Below, piece by piece: positions 15,627 to 22,770 of a stretch of DNA of 27,386 nucleotides. The notes under the pieces were generated by a model. That model saw nothing but the letters and a program-made list of their open reading frames with translations. It was not told the DNA's origin and did not search any database. The position numbers and the translations under genes are program-made. How positions within the stretch are numbered: the stretch's first letter is position 1; each line of letters opens with the position of its first letter. The DNA lies in contig CABIXY010000015.1 in the NCBI GenBank assembly GCA_902362805.1, positions 1 to 27,386 of the forward strand. Reading direction: 5' to 3'. The DNA is from Eubacteriaceae bacterium (GTDB lineage: Bacteria; Bacillota; Clostridia; Peptostreptococcales; Anaerovoracaceae).

Positions 15627-16826
15627 ATGAAGTACAAATTCAACGAAACACTATTAAATATTCCCCCTTCAGCATCTCTGGCAGTCAGTGAAAAAGCAAA
15701 GAAGCGCAGGGCAGAAGGCGTCGATATCATTACCCTTGCCACAGGAGAACCGGATTTTGATACTCCCGATGCCGCCCGCATCGCGGGAATCACCGGTATT
15801 GCGGAGGGACATACCCACTACAATACGGCGCTGGGTCTTCCGGCCCTTCGTCAGCGCATCGCGAGGAAACTAGCTGAAGAAAACGATATCGATGCCTCCA
15901 GTGAGAACATCATCCTGACGCCAGGAGGAAAATATGCTGTATATGAGGCCGTCCGCACCTTGATTACTCCAGGTAAAGGAGAAGAAGTCTTGGTTCTCAA
16001 TCCCGCATGGGTCTCCTACGGACCTATCGTCATGGCAGCTGGCGGGACTCCCGTAGATGTGGAACTCTCTTTCGAATCTCATTACAAGATCACAAGAGAG
16101 GCCCTGGAAAAACGGGTTTCCAGTCGAACACGAGCGGTCATCGTCAATTACCCCAATAATCCGACAGGCTGTATCTTGTCTCAAGAGGAAGCCGATACAT
16201 TGGCCGATTTTGCGCTGACACATGACCTGCTCTTAATTTCCGATGAAATCTACGAACGCATCACCTATGACGGAAATCAAAGTGTCAGCCTTGCGTCTCT
16301 GCCGAGAATTGCAGACAGAGTGATCACACTCAACGGCTTTTCAAAGTCAACTGCCATGACTGGCTGGCGTTTAGGATACGCCTGCGCGCCAAAAGAAATC
16401 ATCAGCAAAATGTCCATCCTCAGTCAACACACAATCAGCTGCCTCAGCCAGTTTTCGATGGAAGCTGCCCTTGTCGCATTAGACTGCCAGGAGGATATAA
16501 AAAAAATGGTTGAAAGCTACGATGACCGCCGTCGCTTTTTCGTAAAAGGGCTTAACGAGATTCCGGGCATAACCTGTCTTGTTCCGCAGGGCGCTTTTTA
16601 TGCCTGGGCAAAAGTGGATCTTGCTGAAAAAGACAGTTTCGAGATTGCTGACTATCTGCTTGACGAAGCCCGCGTGGCCGTAGTTCCGGGAGACTGCTAT
16701 GGCAAAGGCGGCAGCTGCTGTATTCGCATGTCTTTCGCGACTGCTGAGGCAGACCTTCGCGAAGCTCTCAAAAGAATGCGACATGCAATTGGTAAAATTA
16801 ACGATTCAGCGGAGGTAAAAAGATGA
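15627..16826 (+). CDS. Class I PLP-dependent aminotransferase (aspartate aminotransferase-like)
   Basis: The 399-aa product is a fold-type I aminotransferase, subgroup I-gamma like. Visible motifs are ATGEPDFDTP (38-47), the PLP-contact NYPNNPTG (174-181), SDEIYERI (205-212, Asp206 for the pyridine nitrogen, Tyr209), the Schiff-base Lys240 in GFSKSTAMTGWRLGY, and the carboxylate-binding Arg367 in CIRMSF. It moves an amino group from an amino acid to a 2-oxo acid such as 2-oxoglutarate. The substrate is not determined by sequence: aspartate, a branched hydroxy-glutamate or aromatic amino acids are all possible. The ATG has AGGAG upstream, and the gene overlaps the next by 4 bp (ATGA), indicating translational coupling with the aldolase-like gene. 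Confidence 0.93.
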   Translation: MKYKFNETLLNIPPSASLAVSEKAKKRRAEGVDIITLATGEPDFDTPDAARIAGITGIAEGHTHYNTALGLPALRQRIARKLAEENDIDASSENIILTPGGKYAVYEAVRTLITPGKGEEVLVLNPAWVSYGPIVMAAGGTPVDVELSFESHYKITREALEKRVSSRTRAVIVNYPNNPTGCILSQEEADTLADFALTHDLLLISDEIYERITYDGNQSVSLASLPRIADRVITLNGFSKSTAMTGWRLGYACAPKEIISKMSILSQHTISCLSQFSMEAALVALDCQEDIKKMVESYDDRRRFFVKGLNEIPGITCLVPQGAFYAWAKVDLAEKDSFEIADYLLDEARVAVVPGDCYGKGGSCCIRMSFATAEADLREALKRMRHAIGKINDSAEVKR

Positions 16827-17515
16827 GTAATATTAATTGTATCGTATACAATGACTTTGAGCGCCCGGATAAGCTGCTGATAGATAGGTTCCGGGGCATC
16901 CCGGTTGCCAATCTGGATGACTGCATGGGAAGACAAGCTGCAGCAGATGCAGCAATTAAGCCGATTGGAAAAAGCGGCATGGCAGGACCGGCACTTACGG
17001 TAAAAGTAACAGAAGGTGATAATCTGATGTTCCATTATGCGATGGATTTAGCAAAGGAGGGCGACATCATCGTCATCGATGCCGGCGGCAATACCAGTCG
17101 TTCCATCTTCGGAGAAATCATGGTACACTACCTGCTGAAAAAGAAAGTCGGCGGAATCATCGTGGATGGGGCGATCAGGGATAAAGAAGAAATCGCGGCC
17201 ACCGGGCTTCCTGTATATGCAAAAGGCGTGACGCCGGATGGACCATGGAAAAACGGTCCCGGCACAGTAAATACACCTATCGTCTGCGGAGGCCGCATTG
17301 TCAATCCTGGAGACATTGTCATCGCAGACGGCGACGGTGTTCTGTTTATCAATCCTGCCGAAGCCGAAGATCTGCTTGTCAAGGTCAAGCAGCTGATGGA
17401 GAACGAGAAAAAGTCTCTGGATGCTGTCGAAAAGACGGGGCAGTTAAAACGTCCGTGGGTCATGGAAAAACTCACTGCTTTGAACTGTGAATTCCATGAA
17501 TTTTACGAGAAATAA
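16823..17515 (+). CDS. RraA/MenG-superfamily protein, HMG/CHA aldolase-like
   Basis: The 230-aa product belongs to the family that includes RraA and the class II pyruvate aldolases for 4-hydroxy-4-methyl-2-oxoglutarate (HMG) and 4-carboxy-4-hydroxy-2-oxoadipate. It has GNTSRSIFGE (89-98) and DGAIRDKEE (115-123). These supply the G-(about 20)-R-D-X2-E signature, with Arg119 and Asp120 as the substrate- and metal-binding residues seen in active aldolases. Such enzymes split HMG into two pyruvates and often decarboxylate oxaloacetate. The 4-bp overlap with the aminotransferase gene argues that the aldolase acts on its 2-oxo acid product. True RraA, the RNase E inhibitor, is unlikely: this protein is longer, keeps the catalytic residues, and sits in a catabolic context. 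Confidence 0.85.
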   Translation: MSNINCIVYNDFERPDKLLIDRFRGIPVANLDDCMGRQAAADAAIKPIGKSGMAGPALTVKVTEGDNLMFHYAMDLAKEGDIIVIDAGGNTSRSIFGEIMVHYLLKKKVGGIIVDGAIRDKEEIAATGLPVYAKGVTPDGPWKNGPGTVNTPIVCGGRIVNPGDIVIADGDGVLFINPAEAEDLLVKVKQLMENEKKSLDAVEKTGQLKRPWVMEKLTALNCEFHEFYEK

Positions 17516-17634
17516 AGTTGTACTGACAAACACATCTTTTGAATAGACCCATTCTCAAACAGTTATTCGTATATTTTTCGCTTGAACATACAGCCTCCTA
17601 GTCATAAAAAGTCGCATTTTTTATTTTTTCCATA
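17516..17634. other. Intergenic gap before the shared terminator
   Basis: I see no gene, promoter or repeat here beyond AT-rich sequence. It separates the convergent ends of the aldolase-like gene and rplL. Confidence 0.6.
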
Positions 17635-17669
17635 AAAACACCCTGTGCATTTGATACACAGGGTGTTTT
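17635..17669. terminator. Bidirectional terminator between the aldolase-like gene and rplL
   Basis: AAAACACCCTGTG (17635-17647) and CACAGGGTGTTTT (17657-17669) form a perfect 13-bp stem with a 9-nt loop and T-runs on both strands. It closes the rplKAJL transcript 33 bp after rplL and the island operon on the other strand. Confidence 0.92.
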
Positions 17670-17702
17670 GCTCGATTAATCAATCTGAAGACGACAGGGG
17701 AA

Positions 17703-18068
17703 CTATTTCAGTTCAACCTTAGCTCCAACTTCTTCCAGCTGAGCCTTGATAGCGTCAGCTTCGCCTTTTTCGATTCCTTCTTTGATTGGGGAAGGAGCTC
17801 CGTCAACAACAGCCTTTGCTTCTTTCAGTCCTAAGCCAGTGATTTCTCTAACTGCTTTGATAACCTTGATCTTTTCTGCACCAACTTCAGCAAGAACTAC
17901 AGTGAACTCAGTCTGCTCTTCTGCTGCTGCACCACCTGCTGCTGCACCTGCAACTGCTACTGGAGCTGCTGCGGATACTCCGAATTCTTCTTCGCATGCT
18001 TTTACTAATTCATTTAACTCTAAAACGGTCATAGCTTTTATAGCTTCAATGATCTGATCTTTATTCAT
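17703..18068 (-). CDS. rplL: 50S ribosomal protein L7/L12
   Basis: The 121-aa product has the L7/L12 layout: an N-terminal dimerisation helix ([20 protein letters not shown]), an Ala-rich hinge (about 33-50) and a C-terminal factor-binding domain ([20 protein letters not shown]...). It forms the ribosomal stalk, which recruits EF-Tu and EF-G. The ATG has AAAGGAG upstream. The gene is 61 bp after rplJ, and the transcript ends at the strong terminator just downstream, so rpoB is not co-transcribed, unlike in the usual L10-L12-beta-beta' arrangement. Confidence 0.98.
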   Translation of the reverse strand: MNKDQIIEAIKAMTVLELNELVKACEEEFGVSAAAPVAVAGAAAGGAAAEEQTEFTVVLAEVGAEKIKVIKAVREITGLGLKEAKAVVDGAPSPIKEGIEKGEADAIKAQLEEVGAKVELK

Positions 18069-18129
18069 TTTCTTTTCTCCTTTTTCTAAATTATATCTTG
18101 GATTTTTTTAATTTCGTGTTTACGGCATC

Positions 18130-18648
18130 TTATGCTTCAGCCGGTGCCTCGCCGCCATCCTGCTGATCATCTGCAATCGCCGCCAGAGTTCTGACGAACT
18201 TGCTGACTGGTGACTGGATGCTGCCTAAGAACTTGGCGATGAGTACATCTCTTGATGGAATTTCTGCAATCTGCTCGATTCCAGCTTTGTCATAGTAAGT
18301 GCCTTCAACGACACCTGCTTTGAATTCCATTTTTTTGTAGTCTTTGATAATCTCGTTGAGAGTTCTTGCTGGAGCTGTTGCGTCTTCGCTGCTGATAGCA
18401 ACTGCGCTCGGTCCATCAAGTACCTCTGCAAGAGGAGCATAATCAGTTCCTTCGATAGCTCTCTTGATTAAAGTGTTCTTATAAACAGTGTAATCAACAT
18501 TTGCTTCACGAAGCTTTTTTCTCATTGCATCAGCCTCTGCAACTGTAATTCCCATGTAGTCGATAACAACTGCTGACTGCGCATTTTCTAGCTTTCCTTT
18601 TATCTCGTCAATGATTACTTGTTTTTGCTGTTTTGCTTCTACTGACAT
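18130..18648 (-). CDS. rplJ: 50S ribosomal protein L10
   Basis: The 172-aa product is L10, the base of the stalk: an N-terminal rRNA-binding domain (KQQKQVIIDEIKGKLENAQS, then AVVIDYMGITVAEADAMRKK) and a C-terminal helix that binds L12 dimers. The ATG at 18646-18648 is preceded by AAAGGAG. Upstream lies a recognisable L10-leader RNA with an attenuator (18712-18802), through which the L10-L12 complex is known to limit its own synthesis in Firmicutes. Confidence 0.98.
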   Translation of the reverse strand: MSVEAKQQKQVIIDEIKGKLENAQSAVVIDYMGITVAEADAMRKKLREANVDYTVYKNTLIKRAIEGTDYAPLAEVLDGPSAVAISSEDATAPARTLNEIIKDYKKMEFKAGVVEGTYYDKAGIEQIAEIPSRDVLIAKFLGSIQSPVSKFVRTLAAIADDQQDGGEAPAEA

Positions 18649-18711
18649 AATCTGTTCTCCTTTCTGTAAATTGCGTCAGGGCAATCTACGAATCTGGTAC
18701 TCAATAAAATA

Positions 18712-18802
18712 ACCCCGTCACGGCAGACAGGGTCAATATCTATATATTGTACCTCGGCGGGGAATTAAGCGTGCGCTTTTGCGCGGCACCCGCTGTCTAC
18801 GG
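18712..18802 (-). ncRNA. Ribosomal protein L10 leader with attenuator hairpin
   Basis: In transcript sense the leader starts CCGTAGACAGCGGGTGC (18802 downward), has a GCGC-AAAA-GCGC hairpin, then CTTAATTCCCCGCCGAGGT (down to 18751). This matches the firmicute L10-leader consensus. Downstream, ACCCTGTC (18733-18726) pairs with GACGGGGT (18719-18712) to form an 8-bp hairpin followed by TATTTTATT, a terminator-like structure. The first strand of the leader (AGACA-GC-GGGT, 18798-18788) can instead pair with ACCCTGTCT (18733-18725), giving two mutually exclusive folds. The full leader transcript extends to the rplJ ribosome binding site near 18658. Confidence 0.85.
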
Positions 18803-18828
18803 TTAAATCTCTAAGTTATAAAATTGTA

Positions 18829-19524
18829 CTAGCCAATCAGTGCTGGATTAACCTTTACTCCAGGACCCATCGTTGATGCAAGTGTAACGCTCTTCAGATA
18901 CTGACCTTTTGCAGTAGCCGGTTTCGCCTTTACGATTGCCTCCATCAAAGCTTTGAAGTTTTCTTCCAGCTTTTCTGGACCGAATGAGCTCTTTCCGATC
19001 GGTGTGTGGATGATGTTCTGCTTGTCGAGACGATACTCCACTTTACCTGCTTTGATTTCAGCCAACGCTTTTTCAAGATCCATTGTTACAGTTCCTGATT
19101 TAGGGTTTGGCATCAATCCTTTAGGTCCCAATATTTTACCAAGTCTTCCGACAACACCCATCATATCTGGTGTAGCAACTACGACGTCAAAGTCGAACCA
19201 GTTTTCGGACTGGATTCTCTGAGCCATATCTTCAGCTCCTACGTAGTCAGCACCAGCTTTTTCAGCTTCTTCAGCTTTAGGGCCTTTAGCAAATACTAAA
19301 ACCTTGACGCTCTTGCCAGTTCCGTTTGGAAGTACGATTGCACCTCTAACCTGCTGGTCTGCGTGTCTTCCGTCTACGCCAAGTCTAACGTGTGCTTCTA
19401 CAGTCTCGTCAAACTTTGCTCTTGAAGTTTCACAAACTAATTTCATAGCTTCTGTTACTTCGTGCAGCTGTGACTTATCAAATTTTTCAGCTGCTGCTTT
19501 GTAATTCTTTCCTCTTTTAGGCAT
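18829..19524 (-). CDS. rplA: 50S ribosomal protein L1
   Basis: The 231-aa product is L1, the protein of the mobile L1 arm near the E site, and a translational repressor of its own operon in many bacteria. It starts [20 protein letters not shown] and shows the signature [21 protein letters not shown] and the C-terminal [17 protein letters not shown]. Length is normal. The ATG at 19522-19524 has an AGGAGG site. It lies 56 bp after rplK. The next 180 bp hold the L10 leader. Confidence 0.98.
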   Translation of the reverse strand: MPKRGKNYKAAAEKFDKSQLHEVTEAMKLVCETSRAKFDETVEAHVRLGVDGRHADQQVRGAIVLPNGTGKSVKVLVFAKGPKAEEAEKAGADYVGAEDMAQRIQSENWFDFDVVVATPDMMGVVGRLGKILGPKGLMPNPKSGTVTMDLEKALAEIKAGKVEYRLDKQNIIHTPIGKSSFGPEKLEENFKALMEAIVKAKPATAKGQYLKSVTLASTMGPGVKVNPALIG

Positions 19525-19580
19525 AATTCCCTCCTTGTGGTATTAGCGACTGACCTGATTCTATTCAGTCTCCCATCTCA

Positions 19581-20006
19581 TTAGTCTTCGACAACGATTC
19601 CCATGCTTCTCGCAGTTCCCTTGATCATGTCTGTAGCTGCTTCAAGTGTAGCTGCGTTTAAGTCCGGCATCTTTGTCTTAGCGATTTCTTCTACCTGCGC
19701 ATAAGTCAGAGTAGCGACTTTCTTCTTGTTTGGTTCTCCAGAAGCTGCATCTAATCCTGCTGCCTTCTTCAGTAAAACTGCTGCTGGCGGTGTCTTGCAT
19801 ACAAATGTAAATGATCTGTCTGCGTAAACAGTGATTACTACTGGAATAATCATACCAGGCTGGTCCTGAGTCTTAGCATTGAACTGCTTACAGAAGTCCA
19901 TGATGTTAACACCCTTCTGACCTAGTGCAGGTCCAACTGGAGGTGCTGGAGTAGCATTACCGGCTGCTATCTGAAGTTTGATATAACCTTCAACTTTTTT
20001 AGCCAT
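19581..20006 (-). CDS. rplK: 50S ribosomal protein L11
   Basis: The 141-aa product is L11, which folds the GTPase-associated centre of 23S rRNA and is needed for RelA activation and thiostrepton sensitivity. It starts [20 protein letters not shown], with the conserved [20 protein letters not shown], and ends [12 protein letters not shown]. The ATG at 20004-20006 has AAAGGAG upstream. It lies 27 bp after nusG, in the usual nusG-rplK-rplA order. Confidence 0.98.
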   Translation of the reverse strand: MAKKVEGYIKLQIAAGNATPAPPVGPALGQKGVNIMDFCKQFNAKTQDQPGMIIPVVITVYADRSFTFVCKTPPAAVLLKKAAGLDAASGEPNKKKVATLTYAQVEEIAKTKMPDLNAATLEAATDMIKGTARSMGIVVED

Positions 20007-20033
20007 TGTTCTTCTCCTTTCTCTATAGATTGA

Positions 20034-20609
20034 CTATAGTTTATCTACCTGCCCGAATTCTAATTCTACAGGTGTATCTCTACCGAACATCGAAACCTTG
20101 ACTGTCAGTACCTGTTTCTCTTTGTTGATTTCGAGAACCTCACCCATGAAGCTCTCAAAAGGACCGCTGATTACTCGTACTGTATCTCCAATTTCAACAT
20201 CCAGATCGATGTAAACTTTTTCTATTCCCATTCTAGCCACTTCTTCGTCAGTGAGTGGAATAGGTTCGGAGCCATGACCTACGAACCCGGTAACCCCTTG
20301 TGTATTTCTTACAAGATACCAGGATTCATTGGTAACAATCATCTTTATAATTACATAACCGGGAAACATCTTCCTGGTTTTTATCTTACGCTGACCGTCT
20401 TTAATTTCGACTCTGTCTTCTGTCGGCACGATGATGTCCAAAATTAAATCCTGCATGCCACGGTTCTCAACCATCTTTTCGATATTCACTTTTACTTTGT
20501 TTTCGTGACCCGAATAAGTATGAACCACATACCACTTGGCCTGGCCATCACCTCGAATACCCTCTCCTTCTAAGGGAGATAGTGTATTGTTGTTTTCAAT
20601 ATCAGACAT
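20034..20609 (-). CDS. nusG: Transcription termination/antitermination factor NusG, with N-terminal insertion
   Basis: The 191-aa product is NusG: the NGN domain starts at WYVVHTYSGHENKVK (residue 26 on) and has RKMFPGYVIIKM and TQGVTGFVG. A KOW domain (GDTVRVISGPFESFMGEVLE) closes it. NusG binds RNA polymerase, affects pausing and couples to the ribosome or Rho. The NGN domain normally begins within about 10 residues of the start. Here residues 10-23 (LSPLEGEGIRGDGQ) are extra and are encoded by a palindrome-containing stretch (20541-20582) that resembles a captured repeat. The ATG at 20607-20609 has a weak GAAGAAGG site, and there is no alternative start closer to the domain. Confidence 0.97.
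   Translation of the reverse strand: MSDIENNNTLSPLEGEGIRGDGQAKWYVVHTYSGHENKVKVNIEKMVENRGMQDLILDIIVPTEDRVEIKDGQRKIKTRKMFPGYVIIKMIVTNESWYLVRNTQGVTGFVGHGSEPIPLTDEEVARMGIEKVYIDLDVEIGDTVRVISGPFESFMGEVLEINKEKQVLTVKVSMFGRDTPVELEFGQVDKL
20563..20579. repeat. Palindrome inside the 5' end of nusG
   Basis: On the minus strand TCTCC-C-TT-AG-AA-GGAGA forms a 7-bp stem with one bulged C. It encodes the SPLEGE part of the extra N-terminal peptide. Similar CTCCCTT-AAGGAGAGGG palindromes are common dispersed repeats in bacteria and translate as SPLEGEG, which suggests in-frame insertion of such a repeat. Confidence 0.5.
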
Positions 20610-20631
20610 TTTCCGTACCTTCTTCTTTAAT

Positions 20632-20874
20632 TTAGTTTAGTTTGATATCCAGCACTTCTCTTAGAACTGCTAAGAAGCCTGTATCAATCAGCCAGAATCC
20701 CAGTGCGAATACAGCGCATGTTGCAATTACAACAGCTGTAAAAGATCCCAATTCTTTTTTTGTAGGCCATACAACTTTGCTCATCTCGAGCTTGATGCCT
20801 TTGAAGTATTCTTTGGCACCGCCGCCCTTTTTAGCTTTCGCTGTAGCTTTCTTTACTTGGTCTTTGTTTGCCAT
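20632..20874 (-). CDS. secE: Preprotein translocase subunit SecE
   Basis: The 80-aa product is the short, single-span SecE of Gram-positive bacteria. It has a basic cytoplasmic N-terminus (ANKDQVKKATAKAKKGGGAK), the conserved amphipathic segment EYFKGIKLEMSKVVWPTKKEL (21-41) and one membrane helix (about 44-64). It clamps SecY in the protein-conducting channel. The ATG at 20872-20874 follows the rpmG stop by 12 bp, and its ribosome binding site (TAAGGAG) overlaps that stop. nusG starts 22 bp downstream. Confidence 0.97.
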   Translation of the reverse strand: MANKDQVKKATAKAKKGGGAKEYFKGIKLEMSKVVWPTKKELGSFTAVVIATCAVFALGFWLIDTGFLAVLREVLDIKLN

Positions 20875-20886
20875 AAAACTTTCTCC

Positions 20887-21036
20887 TTATTTTGTCTCTT
20901 TGTGAAGAGTCTCTTTCTTGCAGAATTTGCAATACTTTTTCAGTTCGATACGATCAGGATCGTTTTTCTTGTTTTTCATCGTATTGTAATTTCTCTGCTT
21001 GCACTCAGTGCATGCTAATGTAACTTTTACTCTCAT
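20887..21036 (-). CDS. rpmG: 50S ribosomal protein L33 (zinc-binding, C+ form)
   Basis: This 49-codon gene is easily missed because of its size. The product begins [20 protein letters not shown], continues with [15 protein letters not shown] and ends [14 protein letters not shown]. Cys9/Cys12 and Cys36/Cys39 are the two CxxC pairs of the zinc-ribbon form of L33. The ATG at 21034-21036 has GGAGG 7 nt upstream. The order rpmG-secE-nusG is standard in Firmicutes. L33 sits near the E site of the 50S subunit. Confidence 0.97.
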   Translation of the reverse strand: MRVKVTLACTECKQRNYNTMKNKKNDPDRIELKKYCKFCKKETLHKETK

Positions 21037-21112
21037 TTGATTGTCCTCCGTTTTTAAACTCAAAATTCAGAGCCGGAGTGACCCAGCTCTGTCATAATAA
21101 TCATAAAGTTGC

Positions 21113-21147
21113 CTATTAAGTGTATCAAAGGGTCTTGTCAATGTCAA
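21113..21147 (-). promoter_or_regulatory. Two overlapping predicted promoters for rpmG-secE-nusG
   Basis: Two tandem TTGACA boxes lie at 21142-21147 and 21136-21141 on the minus strand. Each has a -10 after exactly 17 bp: TACACT (21119-21124) and TAATAG (21113-21118). This gives an untranslated leader of about 70 nt that contains a CAGAGC/GCTCTG dyad (21069-21092). Confidence 0.55.
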
Positions 21148-21167
21148 TATTTTTTTGATTTTAGTTG

Positions 21168-22640
21168 TTATTTTTTTTCACCTTCCATAATGGCTACGAT
21201 TTTGTCCACTGCAGAAATCACACTTTTTTGATCGACGTCTACCACCGACGAATAATAATCGCCAGTCGAGAAACAGATTTTGCTGTCCGGCGTGCCCGTG
21301 ATGCTCTGCTTCTGGATATCCCAGGACGGCATCCCGTCCATCTGCATCTTGATCAGTTTCTGCATATCCTTCTGGGACATGTTGATTTCCACGTTGTCTT
21401 CCACAGCATTGAGAATATTCGTGTATTTCGTCAAAATCGTGGTGCTGGATAGCGCTTTCTTCAAAACGCCTTCCAATACGATCTGCTGGTTCTTGTTTCG
21501 CTGAAAATCTCCGTCGCTGAAAGACTTTCGTTCTCTGGCAAAGGCCAGGGCTTTGGAGCCGTCCAGATGATTTTGCCCCTTATAGAACTCGTAATACACG
21601 CCCATTCCGTGGGTTACAAAGGTGAAGTCCGAATGGATGTCGACGCCGCCGATGGCATCCACCAGTTTGGTCACGGTCGTATAGTTTACTTTTACGTAAT
21701 AGTTGATGTCGATACCCATCAGCTGCTCTACGGAAGCAATGGTCTCTTCAATGCCATAGAGACCTGTATGTGTCAGCTTGTCCATGGCATTTTGCTTGCT
21801 CGGCAGCTTGATTTCATAATCTCTCGGTATGGAAGTCAAAAGCACCTTGTGTGTCTTCGGGTTCACGGTCACGATCATGTTTACATCAGATCTTGAAACA
21901 GTTCTGATGCTGCCTTCCGTGTCTAAGCCACTGACATACACGTTAAAGGGTTCTTCTGTCACATTTACATCCTTGACGATATCCTTTGTCTCCTGCTCCA
22001 CCTCTACGGTATATATAATTTTCGTATCATCTCTGAAGTTTTTGCGCTCACTGCAGATAGTCGTGTAATGGGCTTCGCTGACAAAAATCAAATCGTACTT
22101 TTCGTCTACTAAGCCATCTGCAAGTTCAGATAAGCTTTCCATCATCTCATATTTGACTTCTACAACCTCTTTCAGCTTGTTCTTTGCCTCTGAATAATTG
22201 AGTTCATTACTGAGATAGGTCTGTACGGTCTTTCCTTTGATGCTGCTCTCATCTTCATAGTCGCTGTCTTTTCTGGCCACGACATAATATTCCTCCATCT
22301 GTACGCCGATTTTCGTAATCTTTGAAAAGAAGTCGATGGTGCCACTCATATAGACGATGCCTGCTCCATACGCCAGCATCAGCAAAATGGATAACACCAA
22401 CGAAATGATCTTCCTCGACTTTTTGAAATTCTTGAAAAACATAGCCGGAAAAACCATCAGTGCGAGAACTACAATAACCCCTATGGCAATACAAAGATAT
22501 TTGAATGGCAGCAAATCCATATAAACCAGAACTCCGGCAAAAGCAATTGTCACCAATAAATATAGTATCGACCATACTCTTGTAAACTTATGCAAGCCGC
22601 TGCTCTCTTTATTTTTCTTATGATGTTTATCACTTCTCAT
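21168..22640 (-). CDS. LytR-CpsA-Psr (LCP) family envelope glycopolymer ligase
   Basis: The 490-aa product has a basic N-terminus, three membrane helices (about 22-40, 47-69, 77-98), an extracytoplasmic segment that resembles the accessory or binding-protein-like domain of CpsA-type proteins (about 110-230), and the LCP domain (about 232-400). LCP signatures are VSGLDTEG (236-243), SRSDVNM (249-255), IPRDYEI (271-277) and FARERKSFSDGDFQRNKNQQ (367-386); the Asp and Arg residues bind the metal and the polyprenyl-pyrophosphate. LCP enzymes attach teichoic acid or capsule polymers to peptidoglycan. The ATG has AGAGGA upstream, and a promoter is predicted at 22689-22717. The gene follows the sigma/anti-sigma pair on the same strand. 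Confidence 0.93.
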   Translation of the reverse strand: MRSDKHHKKNKESSGLHKFTRVWSILYLLVTIAFAGVLVYMDLLPFKYLCIAIGVIVVLALMVFPAMFFKNFKKSRKIISLVLSILLMLAYGAGIVYMSGTIDFFSKITKIGVQMEEYYVVARKDSDYEDESSIKGKTVQTYLSNELNYSEAKNKLKEVVEVKYEMMESLSELADGLVDEKYDLIFVSEAHYTTICSERKNFRDDTKIIYTVEVEQETKDIVKDVNVTEEPFNVYVSGLDTEGSIRTVSRSDVNMIVTVNPKTHKVLLTSIPRDYEIKLPSKQNAMDKLTHTGLYGIEETIASVEQLMGIDINYYVKVNYTTVTKLVDAIGGVDIHSDFTFVTHGMGVYYEFYKGQNHLDGSKALAFARERKSFSDGDFQRNKNQQIVLEGVLKKALSSTTILTKYTNILNAVEDNVEINMSQKDMQKLIKMQMDGMPSWDIQKQSITGTPDSKICFSTGDYYSSVVDVDQKSVISAVDKIVAIMEGEKK

Positions 22641-22688
22641 ATTGTCCTCTTAATTCATTTTATCGAGTCACTTGACTGTAACTATGAC

Positions 22689-22717
22689 ATTTTACTATCT
22701 ATAGCGAATTTTGTCGA
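22689..22717 (-). promoter_or_regulatory. Predicted promoter of the LCP gene
   Basis: On the minus strand there is a -35 TCGACA (22712-22717), a 17-bp spacer and a -10 TAAAAT (22689-22694), about 50 bp before the start codon. Confidence 0.45.
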
Positions 22718-22746
22718 TAGTTCTGAAGAAAAATTAAGATTTTAGA

Positions 22747-22766
22747 GGCTTACATTTTTGTAAGCC
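22747..22766 (-). terminator. Weak terminator after the anti-sigma gene
   Basis: GGCTTAC (22747-22753) and GTAAGCC (22760-22766) form a 7-bp stem with a 6-nt loop just after the stop codon. On the minus strand a T-rich but interrupted tract follows, so partial readthrough into the LCP gene is likely. Confidence 0.5.
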
Positions 22767-22770
22767 CCCA

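Noticed and set aside
16823..17515. RraA, regulator of RNase E
   Set aside because: The protein is longer than RraA, keeps the Arg-Asp-X2-Glu catalytic residues of the aldolases and is translationally coupled to an aminotransferase.
21037..21167. tRNA-Trp gene, sometimes found near rpmG-secE
   Set aside because: No cloverleaf or TWC arm is visible; the stretch holds only promoter-like boxes and a short dyad. No tRNA or rRNA gene was found elsewhere in the window either.
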